Shown: positions 1 to 8,879, numbered from the stretch's first letter. The stretch is DNA of 64,000 nucleotides from CAZOIA01 sp964579675 (GCA_964579675.1 CAZOIA010000003.1:5652-69651); one strand, 5' to 3'. Made by a program: numbers and translations. Notes: generated from the sequence alone by a model not told the origin.

Positions 1-2
1 GC

Positions 3-806
3 CGGGCAGACATCCTCGATACGATGGGCCCCGACGAGTTCCACATCCACGTCCATAACGACGCCTACACGAACTACCTTGCCCGCTGGAACCTGCTCGC
101 TGCCGCCGACCTGTATGACAACTCCGCGTTCCCGAAAGCCGCACGCCAGGCCCTCATCGCCAGGCTTGCCCTGACCCCCGACGAGCCCGGGACGTGGCGG
201 GAAGTGGCCGCGAACCTCACCCTGCCCCATGACGAGAAGACCGGGCTGGTGAACCAGTCAGCCGGCTTCACCGACCGGGCCGACGTCTCGCCTGACATTC
301 TGCGCATGCCGCGTCGCGTGCCCATCATTGACGTGATCGGCCCCGAACTCACTGTCGAGGCCCAGGTCCTGAAACAGGCTGAGGTCGTGATCCTGCAATA
401 CCTGCTGGAAAACTATTTCGATAAGAGGTCGCGAGAGGTGAACTTCGACTACTACGAGCCGCGCACCAGCCATGACTCCTCGTTAAGCGTCAGCGCCCAT
501 GCCCTCGCTGCCGCCCGCCTTGGGCGCATCGAGCAGGCCTGCGATTACCTCCACCGGGCCCTCTATCTCGATCTCGACGATCTGGTCGGCACCACCGCGG
601 ACGGCTTGCACACTGCCAACACGGGCGGCGTCTGGCTGTCGCTGGTCTTCGGCTTCGCAGGACTGTCCATCGAAGGCGACCGGCCCACCGCTACCCCACG
701 GCTGCCCGCCGCATGGCGCCGCCTCCGCTTCACACTGACGCATCACGGCCAGCGCTACACCATCGACTGCACCTGCGACGGCGCGCGGATCGAACGCGCT
801 CCATAG
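3..806 (+). CDS. Glycoside hydrolase family 65 phosphorylase, C-terminal part
   Basis: The reading frame is open to the left edge, so only the last ~267 codons of a gene of roughly 750-800 codons are present. The first residues hold the GH65 signature MGPDEFH; in this family its Glu is the general acid that cleaves the disaccharide. Further family motifs follow: NDAYTNYLARWNL, a DYYEPRTSHDSSLS block that helps form the active site, and HTANTGGVW near the end. The last ~60 residues are the small beta-sandwich cap. GH65 members phosphorolyse maltose, trehalose, kojibiose or nigerose to glucose plus beta-glucose 1-phosphate, and some hydrolyse instead. The substrate cannot be told from this fragment. 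No signal can be judged because the N-terminus is missing. Confidence 0.9.
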   Translation, partial: RADILDTMGPDEFHIHVHNDAYTNYLARWNLLAAADLYDNSAFPKAARQALIARLALTPDEPGTWREVAANLTLPHDEKTGLVNQSAGFTDRADVSPDILRMPRRVPIIDVIGPELTVEAQVLKQAEVVILQYLLENYFDKRSREVNFDYYEPRTSHDSSLSVSAHALAAARLGRIEQACDYLHRALYLDLDDLVGTTADGLHTANTGGVWLSLVFGFAGLSIEGDRPTATPRLPAAWRRLRFTLTHHGQRYTIDCTCDGARIERAP

Positions 807-1119
807 CTTGGGCTGAAAGGATTTGAAACCGCCGATGAACACAGATGAACGCGGATAGAAAGAACCGAGACAAAGCGTTTGACCGCGACCCGCAGGGGAG
901 CGCGATTGGGACGGAACGTTTAGATTGGGACAAAGCATTTAGCCGCGACCCGCAGGGGAGCGCGATTGGGACGGAACGTTTAGATTGGGACAAAGCGTTT
1001 AGCCGCGACCCGTAGGGGAGCGCGTTCAGCCATCTGTTCCTTCCCTTGTACTCACGCTTGCCGTCCCGGGTGACGGACGGCAGGAAGGAGGTTTGGCCAC
1101 GAAAGCAACAGCGGTAGCC
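807..1119. other. Gene-free interval made mostly of repeats
   Basis: This 313-bp gap holds no credible gene. Positions ~829-866 carry a GATGAACACAGATGAACGCGG-like stretch, with GATGAAC repeated at short spacing. Positions ~868-1025 are the 60-bp tandem array listed separately. Bases 1082-1091 are a strong purine-rich ribosome binding site for the DUF1080 gene that follows. Confidence 0.7.
868..1025 (+). repeat. 60-bp tandem repeat, about 2.6 copies
   Basis: CAAAGC(G/A)TTT recurs at 871, 931 and 991, exactly 60 bp apart. Each unit contains CCGCGACCCGNAGGGGAGCG, which can fold into an imperfect hairpin: CGCG pairs with CGCG, and CCC with GGG, around a 4-nt loop. A single inverted copy of this core lies at 62424-62453, so this is a dispersed as well as a tandem family. 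There are no unique spacers, so it is not a CRISPR array. Confidence 0.9.
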
Positions 1120-2208
1120 ATGATGGTCCTCTTCTCAGGCCAGGACCTGGACGGATGGATCACGATCGCCGGCAAGTGGGCCTTGCACGACGAGGCGATG
1201 GTCTGCAAGGCGGCCCCCGCATCAATCCGCTCGTCGTTCGAGTCCGACCGGTTTACCCTTTCATTCAAGTATCGTAGTGCCGGCGGCGGCAGCAACCGGG
1301 TCTTCGTCCACTCCAAGATGACCACCGGCGGGGTCGGCCTGGCCCTGACGCCGATAGGCGCCGTCAGCTCGGCTTCTTCGCAGGCAGCCGGGGCCCGTGC
1401 GGCCTCTGATGATTGGCTGACCGTCGAGATCATGGTTGGGCCGGACCGACTCCGAGCCAAAACCTCGCATCCCGATGGCCGCGTCATCAGCGAGGCCAAA
1501 CAGGACATCACGAACCAGAACCGAGGCTTTATCCGCTTCGAGGCCACCGAGCCCGGCCTTCAAATCCGCGACGTTGTCGTCCGGGAAGCAGGCTTCAGGC
1601 CCATGTTTGACCGCCGCACGCTCGAGGGCTGGGAGATCGTCCGCCCCAAGGACCCCGACGACCCCGGCTGGGTCATCGAGGACGGCGTCGTTCGATGCCG
1701 GGGACGCCGGAGCAGTTGGCTCCGCACGCTAAGGACCTACGACAACTTCGTGCTCCGGCTCGAATACCAGCTCCCGCCCCGCGGCAACAGTGGGATCTTC
1801 CTGCGGGCGCCGATCGAGGGGCGCGTGAGTCGGATCGGCCTGGAGATCCAGCTCCTCGACGACCCGCCCGACCGCGGGTACGTCAAATCCGCCCACCACA
1901 CCGGGGCGGTCTACGACGGGATCGCGCCCGAGGTCCGGGTGCCGGCCCCCGCCAATCAGTGGAACGCGGTCGAGGTGTTCCTCGACGGCAAACACATCCG
2001 CACCACGCTCAACGCCGTCCGGCTCTACGACGCCGACCTGGACGACGCCGAGAAGGACATCAACAGCCACAGGCGCCCGCTGGCCACCCGCCGGGCGGTG
2101 GGATTCATCGGTCTGCAGGACCATTCCACCACCGTCAGGTTCCGCAACGTCCGGATTCGCGAGCTGCCGTCGAGGCCGAAGCGGCCGGCGGGTAACGCAA
2201 CTTACTGA
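1120..2208 (+). CDS. Tandem DUF1080 (3-keto-disaccharide hydrolase-type) protein
   Basis: Two DUF1080 domains (PF06439, concanavalin-like fold) lie in tandem, ~residues 3-160 and ~165-352. Each opens with the usual phrase, LFSGQDLDGW in the first and MFDRRTLEGWEIV in the second. The second also shows GNSGIFLRAP, GLEIQLLDD and NQWNAVEVFLDGKHI, typical of the better-conserved copy. Characterised relatives hydrolyse 3-keto-glucosides or bind glycans, usually outside the cytoplasm. No signal peptide is visible. The frame also allows a TTG start at 1093, but the strong site AGGAAGGAGG at 1082-1091 would almost touch it, so the ATG at 1120 (or 1123) is used, although its spacing is long. The repeat array immediately upstream may have replaced the original 5' end. 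Confidence 0.8.
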   Translation: MMVLFSGQDLDGWITIAGKWALHDEAMVCKAAPASIRSSFESDRFTLSFKYRSAGGGSNRVFVHSKMTTGGVGLALTPIGAVSSASSQAAGARAASDDWLTVEIMVGPDRLRAKTSHPDGRVISEAKQDITNQNRGFIRFEATEPGLQIRDVVVREAGFRPMFDRRTLEGWEIVRPKDPDDPGWVIEDGVVRCRGRRSSWLRTLRTYDNFVLRLEYQLPPRGNSGIFLRAPIEGRVSRIGLEIQLLDDPPDRGYVKSAHHTGAVYDGIAPEVRVPAPANQWNAVEVFLDGKHIRTTLNAVRLYDADLDDAEKDINSHRRPLATRRAVGFIGLQDHSTTVRFRNVRIRELPSRPKRPAGNATY

Positions 2209-2312
2209 TATATAAGCCTTTACGAACGGGGGCGGCACCGCTGTGCCCGTACGTGCTCGGCGGGTGTCGACCTGGCAAGGAGCCGCCGACCGGGCGGCTG
2301 CACGAGCAGCGT

Positions 2313-2340
2313 TTGCAATCGCCGCCTCTCGCGGTAGAAT
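2313..2340 (+). promoter_or_regulatory. Putative sigma-70 promoter for rpmB
   Basis: TTGCAA (2313-2318) and TAGAAT (2335-2340) are separated by 16 bp. The -10 box matches five of six consensus bases. It lies ~40 bp ahead of the rpmB start, a sensible distance. Confidence 0.45.
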
Positions 2341-2383
2341 ACGGGGTTCGTTCAGCATGATCGAAACGGTGGCGAGGTGCTCG

Positions 2384-2656
2384 ATGTCACGCGTATGTTT
2401 CTTTACGGGTAAGCGAACCAAGGCCGGCAGAAGCTACTCCCGACGCGGCAAGGCCAAGTACCTGGGTGGTGTCGGGCGCAAGGTCACCGGCAAGACGAAA
2501 CGCAAGTTCAAGGCCAACATTCAGAAGGTCCGCGCCGTCATCGACGGTAAGCCCGTTCGCATCCAGGTCAGTGCCAAAGCGATCCGCAACGGCCTGATCG
2601 TCAAGCCCGCCAAGCGAACCTGGAAACCCGAGCCTGAGCCCGAACCCGCTCGGTAA
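2384..2656 (+). CDS. rpmB: Large ribosomal subunit protein bL28
   Basis: This is a 90-residue, strongly basic ribosomal protein of the 50S subunit. It begins MSRVCFFTGKRTKAGRSYSRRG, continues through GVGRKVTGKTKRKFKANIQ, and carries the AKAIRNGLIVKPAKR segment near the end, all typical of bL28. It is slightly longer than the E. coli protein because of a short Pro-Glu tail, PEPEPEPAR. The ATG at 2384 is chosen because GCGAGG lies 6-7 bp upstream and homology begins there. The frame extends upstream to 2243, but that part looks non-coding. The gene stands alone, not beside rpmG. Confidence 0.93.
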   Translation: MSRVCFFTGKRTKAGRSYSRRGKAKYLGGVGRKVTGKTKRKFKANIQKVRAVIDGKPVRIQVSAKAIRNGLIVKPAKRTWKPEPEPEPAR

Positions 2657-2746
2657 GCTTGCTCCCCTGCCACAGCAGTCCGCCCGTTCTGTGCTACCCG
2701 CCGTTCGGCACCATCCTGCACACGGTGAGAGCCACGTCCGTCAACG

Positions 2747-3406
2747 TCACGCGACGCCGACGGTGAGCAGCAGCGGGAACCAGAGGTTGAACTTCCGGCG
2801 CCGGATCTCGCGGAAGCCGGCGTCCTCGAAGTACCGATGGATCGTGGACCAGGGAGGGTGGAAGACCGGCCTTTCGACCGCACCGATGATGACGTCGAAC
2901 ACGACCCATCCGATCACGTTGTCGCGAAAGCCGTCGATCAGCATCAACCGCCCACCCGGGCGAAGCACGCGGCGCATGGCCTGGACCACCTTCTGCTGGT
3001 GCGGGTAGTGGTGGAACGAGTTGCTGCAGGTGACGGCGTCGAACGAGCCGTCGGCGAATGGGAGATGTTCGCTGTCGGCGGCGACGTACCGGACGACCTC
3101 GGCGACCTGGGCATGGTGGGCCTTTTGCGAAGCGACCCTGCACATGGCTGAGGCGTAGTCGAGCCCCACGACGCGGGCTTTCAGGGGTGAGGCGGCCAGC
3201 ATCGCGTCGAACGTGCCCGTGCCGCACCCGATGTCCAGCAGGTCGAATCGCTTCTCGATGCCCTTCCGCCAGGCATAGAGCTCCTCCAGGAATATCTGGT
3301 ACGAGGGCTGGAACATGAACCGGTTGAGCAGGGACCGGTCGTACGTGCCGGCCCAGGCCTCGAACTCGTGTCGGGCCTGCGCTTTCATGGACTCAGGGTC
3401 AGTCAT
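2747..3406 (-). CDS. Class I SAM-dependent methyltransferase (UbiE-like)
   Basis: This is a cytosolic methyltransferase of 219 residues. The SAM-binding motif I reads LLDIGCGTGTFDAML, followed by the acidic ribose-binding strand VVGLDYASAM. Motif II is DSEHLPFADGSFDAVTCSNSFHHY, and a post-motif RVLRPGGRLMLIDGF follows, in the order of the UbiE/Methyltransf_11 family. A hydrophobic stretch, VIGWVVFDVIIGAV, after motif III may touch a membrane or a lipid substrate. The substrate cannot be predicted. The start at 3406 (ATG, MTDPESMKAQ) is where family similarity begins; the longer frame reaching 3754 runs through the repeat-bearing gap and is not believed. It is transcribed divergently from ctpA. 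Confidence 0.85.
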   Translation of the reverse strand: MTDPESMKAQARHEFEAWAGTYDRSLLNRFMFQPSYQIFLEELYAWRKGIEKRFDLLDIGCGTGTFDAMLAASPLKARVVGLDYASAMCRVASQKAHHAQVAEVVRYVAADSEHLPFADGSFDAVTCSNSFHHYPHQQKVVQAMRRVLRPGGRLMLIDGFRDNVIGWVVFDVIIGAVERPVFHPPWSTIHRYFEDAGFREIRRRKFNLWFPLLLTVGVA

Positions 3407-3653
3407 TAGCACCACGTTAATTGCACCCTGGCCGGCTCGCAAGCCAGATCCGGCGGGCGCAACTTGAGGCGCCGGGTCGAATCGAGGCAAGCGGTTCGCT
3501 TCGCCTGCGTGGCCGTCAGTCGGACGAGCCCGTGACAGAATAGGCGGGGCTCCCAGGAAGCCGTGGCCTCGTCTTTCCCGGACGGCCTGACGCGGGCCGC
3601 GAACAAGTGCCAATGTGAGAAAGTGACAAGAGACCGGCTGCGACGTGCCTTTT

Positions 3654-3693
3654 CCACTTTCGCACCTTCCCACCTTCGCACCTTCGCACCCTT
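3654..3693. repeat. 8-bp tandem repeat, 5 units
   Basis: The + strand reads as five consecutive octamers close to (G/C)CACCTTC. On the minus strand these are GAA(A/G)GTG(G/C), the same unit as the seven-copy array at 51673-51728, in opposite orientation. Confidence 0.85.
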
Positions 3694-3788
3694 TGAGTCG
3701 GGGCTTGGCGGAGGCAGCACAGGGCTTCCTCCGGCCCGCCGCCGGAACTGTCACGCACCCGCAGTCGAACCCTCAAGCTCGATGCCAG

Positions 3789-3817
3789 TTGACATCACGT
3801 TTATACGCCGGCACAAT
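3789..3817 (+). promoter_or_regulatory. Putative sigma-70 promoter for ctpA
   Basis: A perfect TTGACA (3789-3794) is followed after 17 bp by CACAAT (3812-3817), which matches four of six -10 bases. Transcription would start ~33 bp ahead of the ATG at 3857. Confidence 0.5.
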
Positions 3818-3856
3818 TGGCGATCCGGACAAGCAACCCTGGAGCCCACGCGCACC

Positions 3857-5167
3857 ATGCCCAAACGAAACATCGTCTGGATCGCGGTTGGCGCGATTGT
3901 CGCCGTCCTGTTATGGAAGGTGCCGGAAGCCATCATCCGGCGCGACGCGCTGTACAGCCAGTTCGGCCCGCTGCTCGACGTTCGAGTGCAGATACTCAGG
4001 AATTACGTCGAGCCCCTGGACGAGCAGGTGCTGCTCCGCGGTGCCATCGACGGGATGCTCAACCGCCTGGACCCATACAGCGAATACTACAGCGCCCAGG
4101 AGTACGAACAGTTCAGCAAGCGGACGGAGGGCCAGTTCTACGGGATCGGGATCGAGGTGGGCGAATTGGAAAGCGGCGAAATGGTTGTGGTCAGCCCGAT
4201 CGAGGGAAGCCCCGCGTTCCGGGCCGGCCTGCGGGCCCAGGATCGGATCACCCGGATCGACGGCAAGAGAACCACCGACCTCACCCTCGTGCAGGGGGTG
4301 GGACTCATCACCGGCGAGCCGGGCACACCGGTGACGCTTACCGTCTACCGGCCATCCACGAGTCTGGTCTTCGACAAGACAATCAAGCGCGAGTTGGTCA
4401 GGGTGCCCACCGTTCGGGGGTGGGCCCGCTCGCAGCAGTGGGAGTGGGATTACCTGATCGATCCCGACCTGCGGATCGGGTACGTACGCATCCTGAGCTT
4501 CGAGCGGACCACGGCTGAGCAGCTCGACGCAGTGCTCAGGAAGCTGCTGGCCCGCAACCGGATTCGCGGGCTGGTGCTCGACGTTCGCGACAACCCCGGC
4601 GGGCTGCTCGATGTTGTCGTCCACATCGCTAACGGGTTTCTGGCCGAGGGAAAGATCGTCAGCACGGAAGGGCGGACCAGTGCCGAGCAGCTCTACTATG
4701 CGACCCGCGGCGACACCTATCCCGATATTCCTCTGGTCATTCTGGTCAATCGCGGATCGGCCAGCGCGTCGGAGATACTGGCCGGCTCGCTACAGGACCA
4801 TCGTCGCGCGAAGGTGGTCGGTGAACAGACTTTCGGCAAGGGGAGCGTGCAAGCCGTGTTCCCGGTCGAGAACAACCACGGGGCGGTCAAGCTCACAACC
4901 GGGTACTACTACCTGCCGAACGGCGAACGCATCCACGGGCGGGGCGTGACGCCCGACGAGACCGTCGAGCTGACCGCGGAGGAGCAGGCCGAACTGCATG
5001 CATCCCAGTTGTCTGTCTATTCCACCTCGCGCATCCCGACTACCACCCAGGTGACGACCAGCACCGCACCGGCCGGCGGGCCCGTTGAGATCATCATCGA
5101 TCGGCAACTGCAGGCAGGTCTGGATATCCTCCGGCGGCAGCTCCGGCCGGCGTCCGCCGACAACTGA
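3857..5167 (+). CDS. S41-family carboxy-terminal processing protease (CtpA-like)
   Basis: A 436-residue envelope serine protease. Residues 5-22 form an uncleaved signal anchor (IVWIAVGAIVAVLLW), so the enzyme should face the periplasm. A PDZ domain (about residues 95-185, with YGIGIEV and SPAFRAGLRAQDRI) would hold the C-terminus of the substrate. The protease core carries GSASASEI and GEQTFGKGSVQ. By spacing against CtpB (Ser-25-Lys-4-Gln), the catalytic residues are S303, K328 and Q332, all present. The ATG at 3857 is preferred over the longer open frame from 3563 because the membrane anchor starts right after it and a promoter precedes it. Relatives trim envelope proteins; the target is unknown. 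Confidence 0.9.
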   Translation: MPKRNIVWIAVGAIVAVLLWKVPEAIIRRDALYSQFGPLLDVRVQILRNYVEPLDEQVLLRGAIDGMLNRLDPYSEYYSAQEYEQFSKRTEGQFYGIGIEVGELESGEMVVVSPIEGSPAFRAGLRAQDRITRIDGKRTTDLTLVQGVGLITGEPGTPVTLTVYRPSTSLVFDKTIKRELVRVPTVRGWARSQQWEWDYLIDPDLRIGYVRILSFERTTAEQLDAVLRKLLARNRIRGLVLDVRDNPGGLLDVVVHIANGFLAEGKIVSTEGRTSAEQLYYATRGDTYPDIPLVILVNRGSASASEILAGSLQDHRRAKVVGEQTFGKGSVQAVFPVENNHGAVKLTTGYYYLPNGERIHGRGVTPDETVELTAEEQAELHASQLSVYSTSRIPTTTQVTTSTAPAGGPVEIIIDRQLQAGLDILRRQLRPASADN

Positions 5168-5383
5168 GGCGGGGCGGACCCGACAATGGAAAAGGACCCC
5201 GGCGTCGTCGCCCGGCTCGATTGCCGAACGTACGCCGCTGGCTGTCGCAACAACTGGATACCGATCGCATCGCGTTCCATACTCTCGAACAGCTCAAGTG
5301 CCACCCGGGCTTTCACCGGTATTGCTGAGCCGTTACTGAACCGATCCGGCGGCAAGCCTCCACTTTGACCTGCCCGCTCCTTG

Positions 5384-8300
5384 CTAATGCAAGGGCTTAC
5401 CCTGCTTGTACAAGGTCAGGTGGCCGTGGATCGCCTGGGCCAGTTGGGTCTTGCCCGCCGCCAGGGCCAATTGGTGAGCCCTGATGGCCGTTTCCACGGC
5501 CCGCTCGAATTGCCCCGCTTCCGCGTAGGCGGCCGCCAGCAGATCCAGGATGGCGGGGTTCTTGTAGCCAGTTCGCTGGCAGGTCTGCTCCGCCAGTTGC
5601 ACCGCATCGGCGATCTTCCCCTGCTTGAGCAAGGACTCTGCCTGGCGATACCCTTCGCTGACCTCATCCAGTTTTCGCTGCTGGGCAAGAGCTCTGGCGA
5701 GGCTGTCGCGGGCTTTCGCAAGGCCAGGATCGAGCCGCAGCGCTTCGCGGAACTCGCTGATTGCCTCGTCCAATCGGTTCTGGCGCCAAAGCGCCACTCC
5801 CAGGTCCCGGCGGAACGTCGCCTTGGCCGGCTCGAGCCGCACCGCTTCGGTGAGATGAACGACCGCCTTGTCTGCCTGGTTGTGCCTCAACAGAAGCGCA
5901 CCCGCCCAGTACCGTGCCGCAGCACTGTGTGGAGCATGTTGGGCCGCCTCCAGCCCCGCACTCAGTGCTTCGACCGTTTCGTTTTTCCGCTGCAGCGCCC
6001 ATGATTTGATCAGCCATGCCGTGCCGAGCTGGGGCTGCTCCTTCAGAACGGTATTCATGTCCGCCAGGATCTTGTCTGCCAGGCCCTTGTCCAGCGCGCT
6101 CTTGGCATAATGCAAGCTCCGCTGGTCCTGCTCGAGAAGGGCCGCATGCTGCGGCATGAGCCTCAGGCCCCCGGCGATCTTCGGCAGCCGGGACACCAGG
6201 TCTTCTTCGTGGTGGGCCATCAATATGCAGTCCGAGACCTCGTAGATCAACCCGTAGTCCTTTAGCCACTGATCCCGTTCATCCTGTGACCAGCCCCTCC
6301 ACTCGATATGATCGACGAGAGATTTGCGTCGGACCGTTTCAACGAATTGCTGGAAGAACCCCTTCTCCATCAAATCTTGTTTGCCCAGGTTGAATTCGAC
6401 GAACGGGGTGTAGTCGCTATTGACGTGAAAGTCCCCGAGGTATCTTCTGACGTCGTTTCCGTCTCCGACGTACCAACTGAACAAGTCCAGATTGTCCCCG
6501 AGATTCATGTAATCCGCACTCTTGCGCACGTTCTCCTTCTGGAGTTCGTCCTCGACGTACCTGGGCGAGAACAACTGCTCCTGCCCGGAGCCCACCAGAT
6601 AGAAGAAAATGTACGGCCTGGTGGTGGGAAACCAGACCGTCAAGTGCGGATACACTTCCAGAAACGTCCCCAGAATACTATCGAAGCTGGACTGTGATAT
6701 GCTCGTCAGATGTAACTTGGTGATGAACAATCCCCCCGGGTTCAAGTGCTCCAGTGCGCTCTGGAAATGTTCCCGGGCGAACATCGGAGCGCTGCCCGGC
6801 TGGGAGGGAGCGTCAGCGTCGTTTATGATGATGTCGTACCGCTTGTCGGTCAGGTGCAGGTAGTTCTTGGCGTCCATGTACAACATATTGACTTCCCGGT
6901 CCAGCTCGTCGCCGAGGTTGATATGCCTGAAGTACTTCAAGGCGACCTGCACCAGTTCCGGCGCGATTTCCACGCAATCGATGCGCTGGAGATCATGCTG
7001 GGCCAGGCACCATGTGGTCTCCCCGGAGCCGAATCCGACCGATAATACCTCCCTCGCGTTCTTGTTCAGCAATACGCCCAGATGCCCCAAGGTCTTCTGT
7101 GCACTGCGGATGTTTCGTTCATCCCCGGCGATGGGGATGGCCGCCACGGCCAGAAACAGCTCCCTCTTGTCCGCCCCGATGACCTCATGGACCGAAACCG
7201 TTGTGGTGACGCCCTCTTTTACCGCTACGAGCGTGCTGTTCTTGACCTGGATGAGCCCGCGTCCGATCGCGTCCGAAGGTATTACAACTGCCGCGATTGA
7301 CAATAGGACAGGCACCGCCAGGTAGCCCATTCGGCGCGCAAGCGACACCTTCGCCCCAAACATCTGTATCATCATCGCGCCCAGCCAGATCGCTACCAGC
7401 CCGAGAACCGTGATCGAAACCTGTGCTCCCGCCAGAGGGATCAGCACAAAGCCCGTCACCACGCCGCCCAGCACCGCCCCGATCGTGTTCGCCCCGTAGA
7501 CCGTGCCCGTCGTCCGCCCCGCTTTGTGCCGGTACCTGCTCCAGGCCTGCAACGCCAATGGGAAACCGATCCCCATCGTGATCGCGGGCAAAAGAAACAG
7601 GAAGGCGCTGTGAACGAGCGGCACCCCCACCTCTCGAAACGCGGAGACTTCCAGCAATCCACCAAAAAGGGGAAAAACATACGGGGCTGCCTTCAAGTGC
7701 CACCCACTGAACAAGGGAAAGTACAGGACGCCAAGTAGCCCCAGACAGGTCAGACTGACCCCAAACCCTACCGCGGGCCGTTTCAGTCGTCGCGTCAAGC
7801 GGCTGGCGATCCACGCACCGATTACATTCCCCACCAGATATAGGGTCAGCACGGCCGAGAACACATACGTGAAGCACCCCAGCCTGAAAACGATACTGCG
7901 CATCCAGATGAGCTCATACCCTATGCTCACCAACCCGCTGACGAAAAACGCCAGCATCAGCACGTAACGCCTCGGCCATTCTGCTTCCTCTATGCCCGTG
8001 CCGGGCAGTTGGGCGGCTGCCGTTTCCGGCGCCGGCTCGCGGGCAACGTCATGAATCCGCGACAGCGTCCAGCCCCCGAACGCAACCAGCAGATTAACGC
8101 TTGCCGCTACGTACAGACTCCCCATCACGCCCACCAGCCGGATCAAGACAAACCCTGCCAGGAAACACCCCAGAGCCGCCCCCAGCATGTTCAATGCATA
8201 CAATCTGCCCACCAGCCGACCCACGCGATCTTGCAGCGTCGTGACGTATCGGCCCAACAGTGGCAAGGTGCTCCCCATCACCATCGCCGGTACCAGCAGC

Positions 8301-8722
8301 AAGCCTGCCGACACCATGATCTGCATCGACAGCAGGCCCGCCGGCGAAGCCCCATATCTCACGAAAAACCACCGGTAGGCACCATCCGCAAACCGCAGAC
8401 CCCACGGCAACGACAATGCTGATATCGTCGCGCACATCTCCAGTATGGCATATGAACGCAGCGGCCTTCTCAGCCGGTCTGCGTACCGCCCCATGATTAA
8501 CGCCCCCAGCGCCAGGCCCCCCATGAACACCGACACCACGATGCTCGAGGCATACACCGTATTGCCCAGCGTCAGCTTCATCAGGCGCGCCCACACCACC
8601 TCGTCAATCAGGGAGCACACCCCCGAACAGAAGTAGATCAGCATCACCCAGTTAATACCCGGGGCGTCGAGAGCAACCAGCTCGGGCGGCCTTTTAACTT
8701 CCGTCTTCTTTCTCTTGCTCAT
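5384..8722 (-). CDS. MFS-like membrane domain fused to spermidine synthase-like domain and TPRs
   Basis: This 1112-residue protein has three parts. Residues ~25-490 form about a dozen hydrophobic helices like the membrane half of fused spermidine synthases (VSVFMGGLALGALIMGR, PAMVMGSTLPLLGRY, YGANTIGAVLGGVVTGFVLIP). Residues ~520-760 are a Rossmann domain with VLSVGFGSGETTWCLA, an acidic strand VEIAPELV and DIIINDADAPSQ, as in aminopropyltransferases. Residues ~880-1080 hold TPR helices, such as LVHLTEAVRLEPAKA and LDEAISEFREALRLDPGL. Fused proteins of this kind are common in planctomycetes; whether they make polyamines is unproven. The canonical catalytic Asp context is changed (INDADAP), so activity is uncertain. 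Start ATG at 8722. Confidence 0.82.
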   Translation of the reverse strand: MSKRKKTEVKRPPELVALDAPGINWVMLIYFCSGVCSLIDEVVWARLMKLTLGNTVYASSIVVSVFMGGLALGALIMGRYADRLRRPLRSYAILEMCATISALSLPWGLRFADGAYRWFFVRYGASPAGLLSMQIMVSAGLLLVPAMVMGSTLPLLGRYVTTLQDRVGRLVGRLYALNMLGAALGCFLAGFVLIRLVGVMGSLYVAASVNLLVAFGGWTLSRIHDVAREPAPETAAAQLPGTGIEEAEWPRRYVLMLAFFVSGLVSIGYELIWMRSIVFRLGCFTYVFSAVLTLYLVGNVIGAWIASRLTRRLKRPAVGFGVSLTCLGLLGVLYFPLFSGWHLKAAPYVFPLFGGLLEVSAFREVGVPLVHSAFLFLLPAITMGIGFPLALQAWSRYRHKAGRTTGTVYGANTIGAVLGGVVTGFVLIPLAGAQVSITVLGLVAIWLGAMMIQMFGAKVSLARRMGYLAVPVLLSIAAVVIPSDAIGRGLIQVKNSTLVAVKEGVTTTVSVHEVIGADKRELFLAVAAIPIAGDERNIRSAQKTLGHLGVLLNKNAREVLSVGFGSGETTWCLAQHDLQRIDCVEIAPELVQVALKYFRHINLGDELDREVNMLYMDAKNYLHLTDKRYDIIINDADAPSQPGSAPMFAREHFQSALEHLNPGGLFITKLHLTSISQSSFDSILGTFLEVYPHLTVWFPTTRPYIFFYLVGSGQEQLFSPRYVEDELQKENVRKSADYMNLGDNLDLFSWYVGDGNDVRRYLGDFHVNSDYTPFVEFNLGKQDLMEKGFFQQFVETVRRKSLVDHIEWRGWSQDERDQWLKDYGLIYEVSDCILMAHHEEDLVSRLPKIAGGLRLMPQHAALLEQDQRSLHYAKSALDKGLADKILADMNTVLKEQPQLGTAWLIKSWALQRKNETVEALSAGLEAAQHAPHSAAARYWAGALLLRHNQADKAVVHLTEAVRLEPAKATFRRDLGVALWRQNRLDEAISEFREALRLDPGLAKARDSLARALAQQRKLDEVSEGYRQAESLLKQGKIADAVQLAEQTCQRTGYKNPAILDLLAAAYAEAGQFERAVETAIRAHQLALAAGKTQLAQAIHGHLTLYKQGKPLH

Positions 8723-8879
8723 GCATATCGCCTTGGTCTTGCGCCCTCATCTCATGCGGTGGCCTCTTGCCCCATCCATCCAGAACGGAGGAGTCCCACG
8801 CCTGGAGAAGGGCGTGGATGAGCGGGGCGGCTGGCGTACAGCCGGGCAACACCAGCACGCCGAAGATCAGGATAGCCAA
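8694..8879 (-). CDS. Possible small lipoprotein overlapping the next gene
   Basis: A 61-codon frame starts with TTG at 8879 and reads AILIFGVLVLPGC, a hydrophobic run ending in a lipobox-like LPGC. A short polar tail, HEQEKEDGS, follows. It overlaps the first 29 bases of the large membrane protein gene downstream, as translationally coupled genes often do. There is no ATG and no good ribosome binding site, because a stop codon lies only 15 bases upstream of the TTG. It may be a real gene or chance. No family is recognised. Confidence 0.3.
   Translation of the reverse strand: MAILIFGVLVLPGCTPAAPLIHALLQAWDSSVLDGWGKRPPHEMRAQDQGDMHEQEKEDGS

Larger units (their letters stand above)
3407..3856. 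other. Divergent intergenic region with an octamer repeat and a promoter
   Basis: These 450 bp separate the methyltransferase gene from ctpA. They hold an 8-bp tandem repeat (3654-3693) and a probable promoter (3789-3817), both listed separately. Frames on both strands are open here, but they have no recognisable protein pattern and probably reflect the high GC content. Confidence 0.6.

Noticed and set aside
3563..3856. N-terminal extension of the CtpA frame
   Set aside because: It covers an octamer repeat and a probable promoter; the membrane anchor begins at ATG 3857.
5168..5328. A plus-strand frame after ctpA reading VRRWLSQQLDTDRIAFHTLE
   Set aside because: It looks protein-like but overlaps the end of ctpA, has no start and no recognised family, so it may be chance; at most a decayed fragment.
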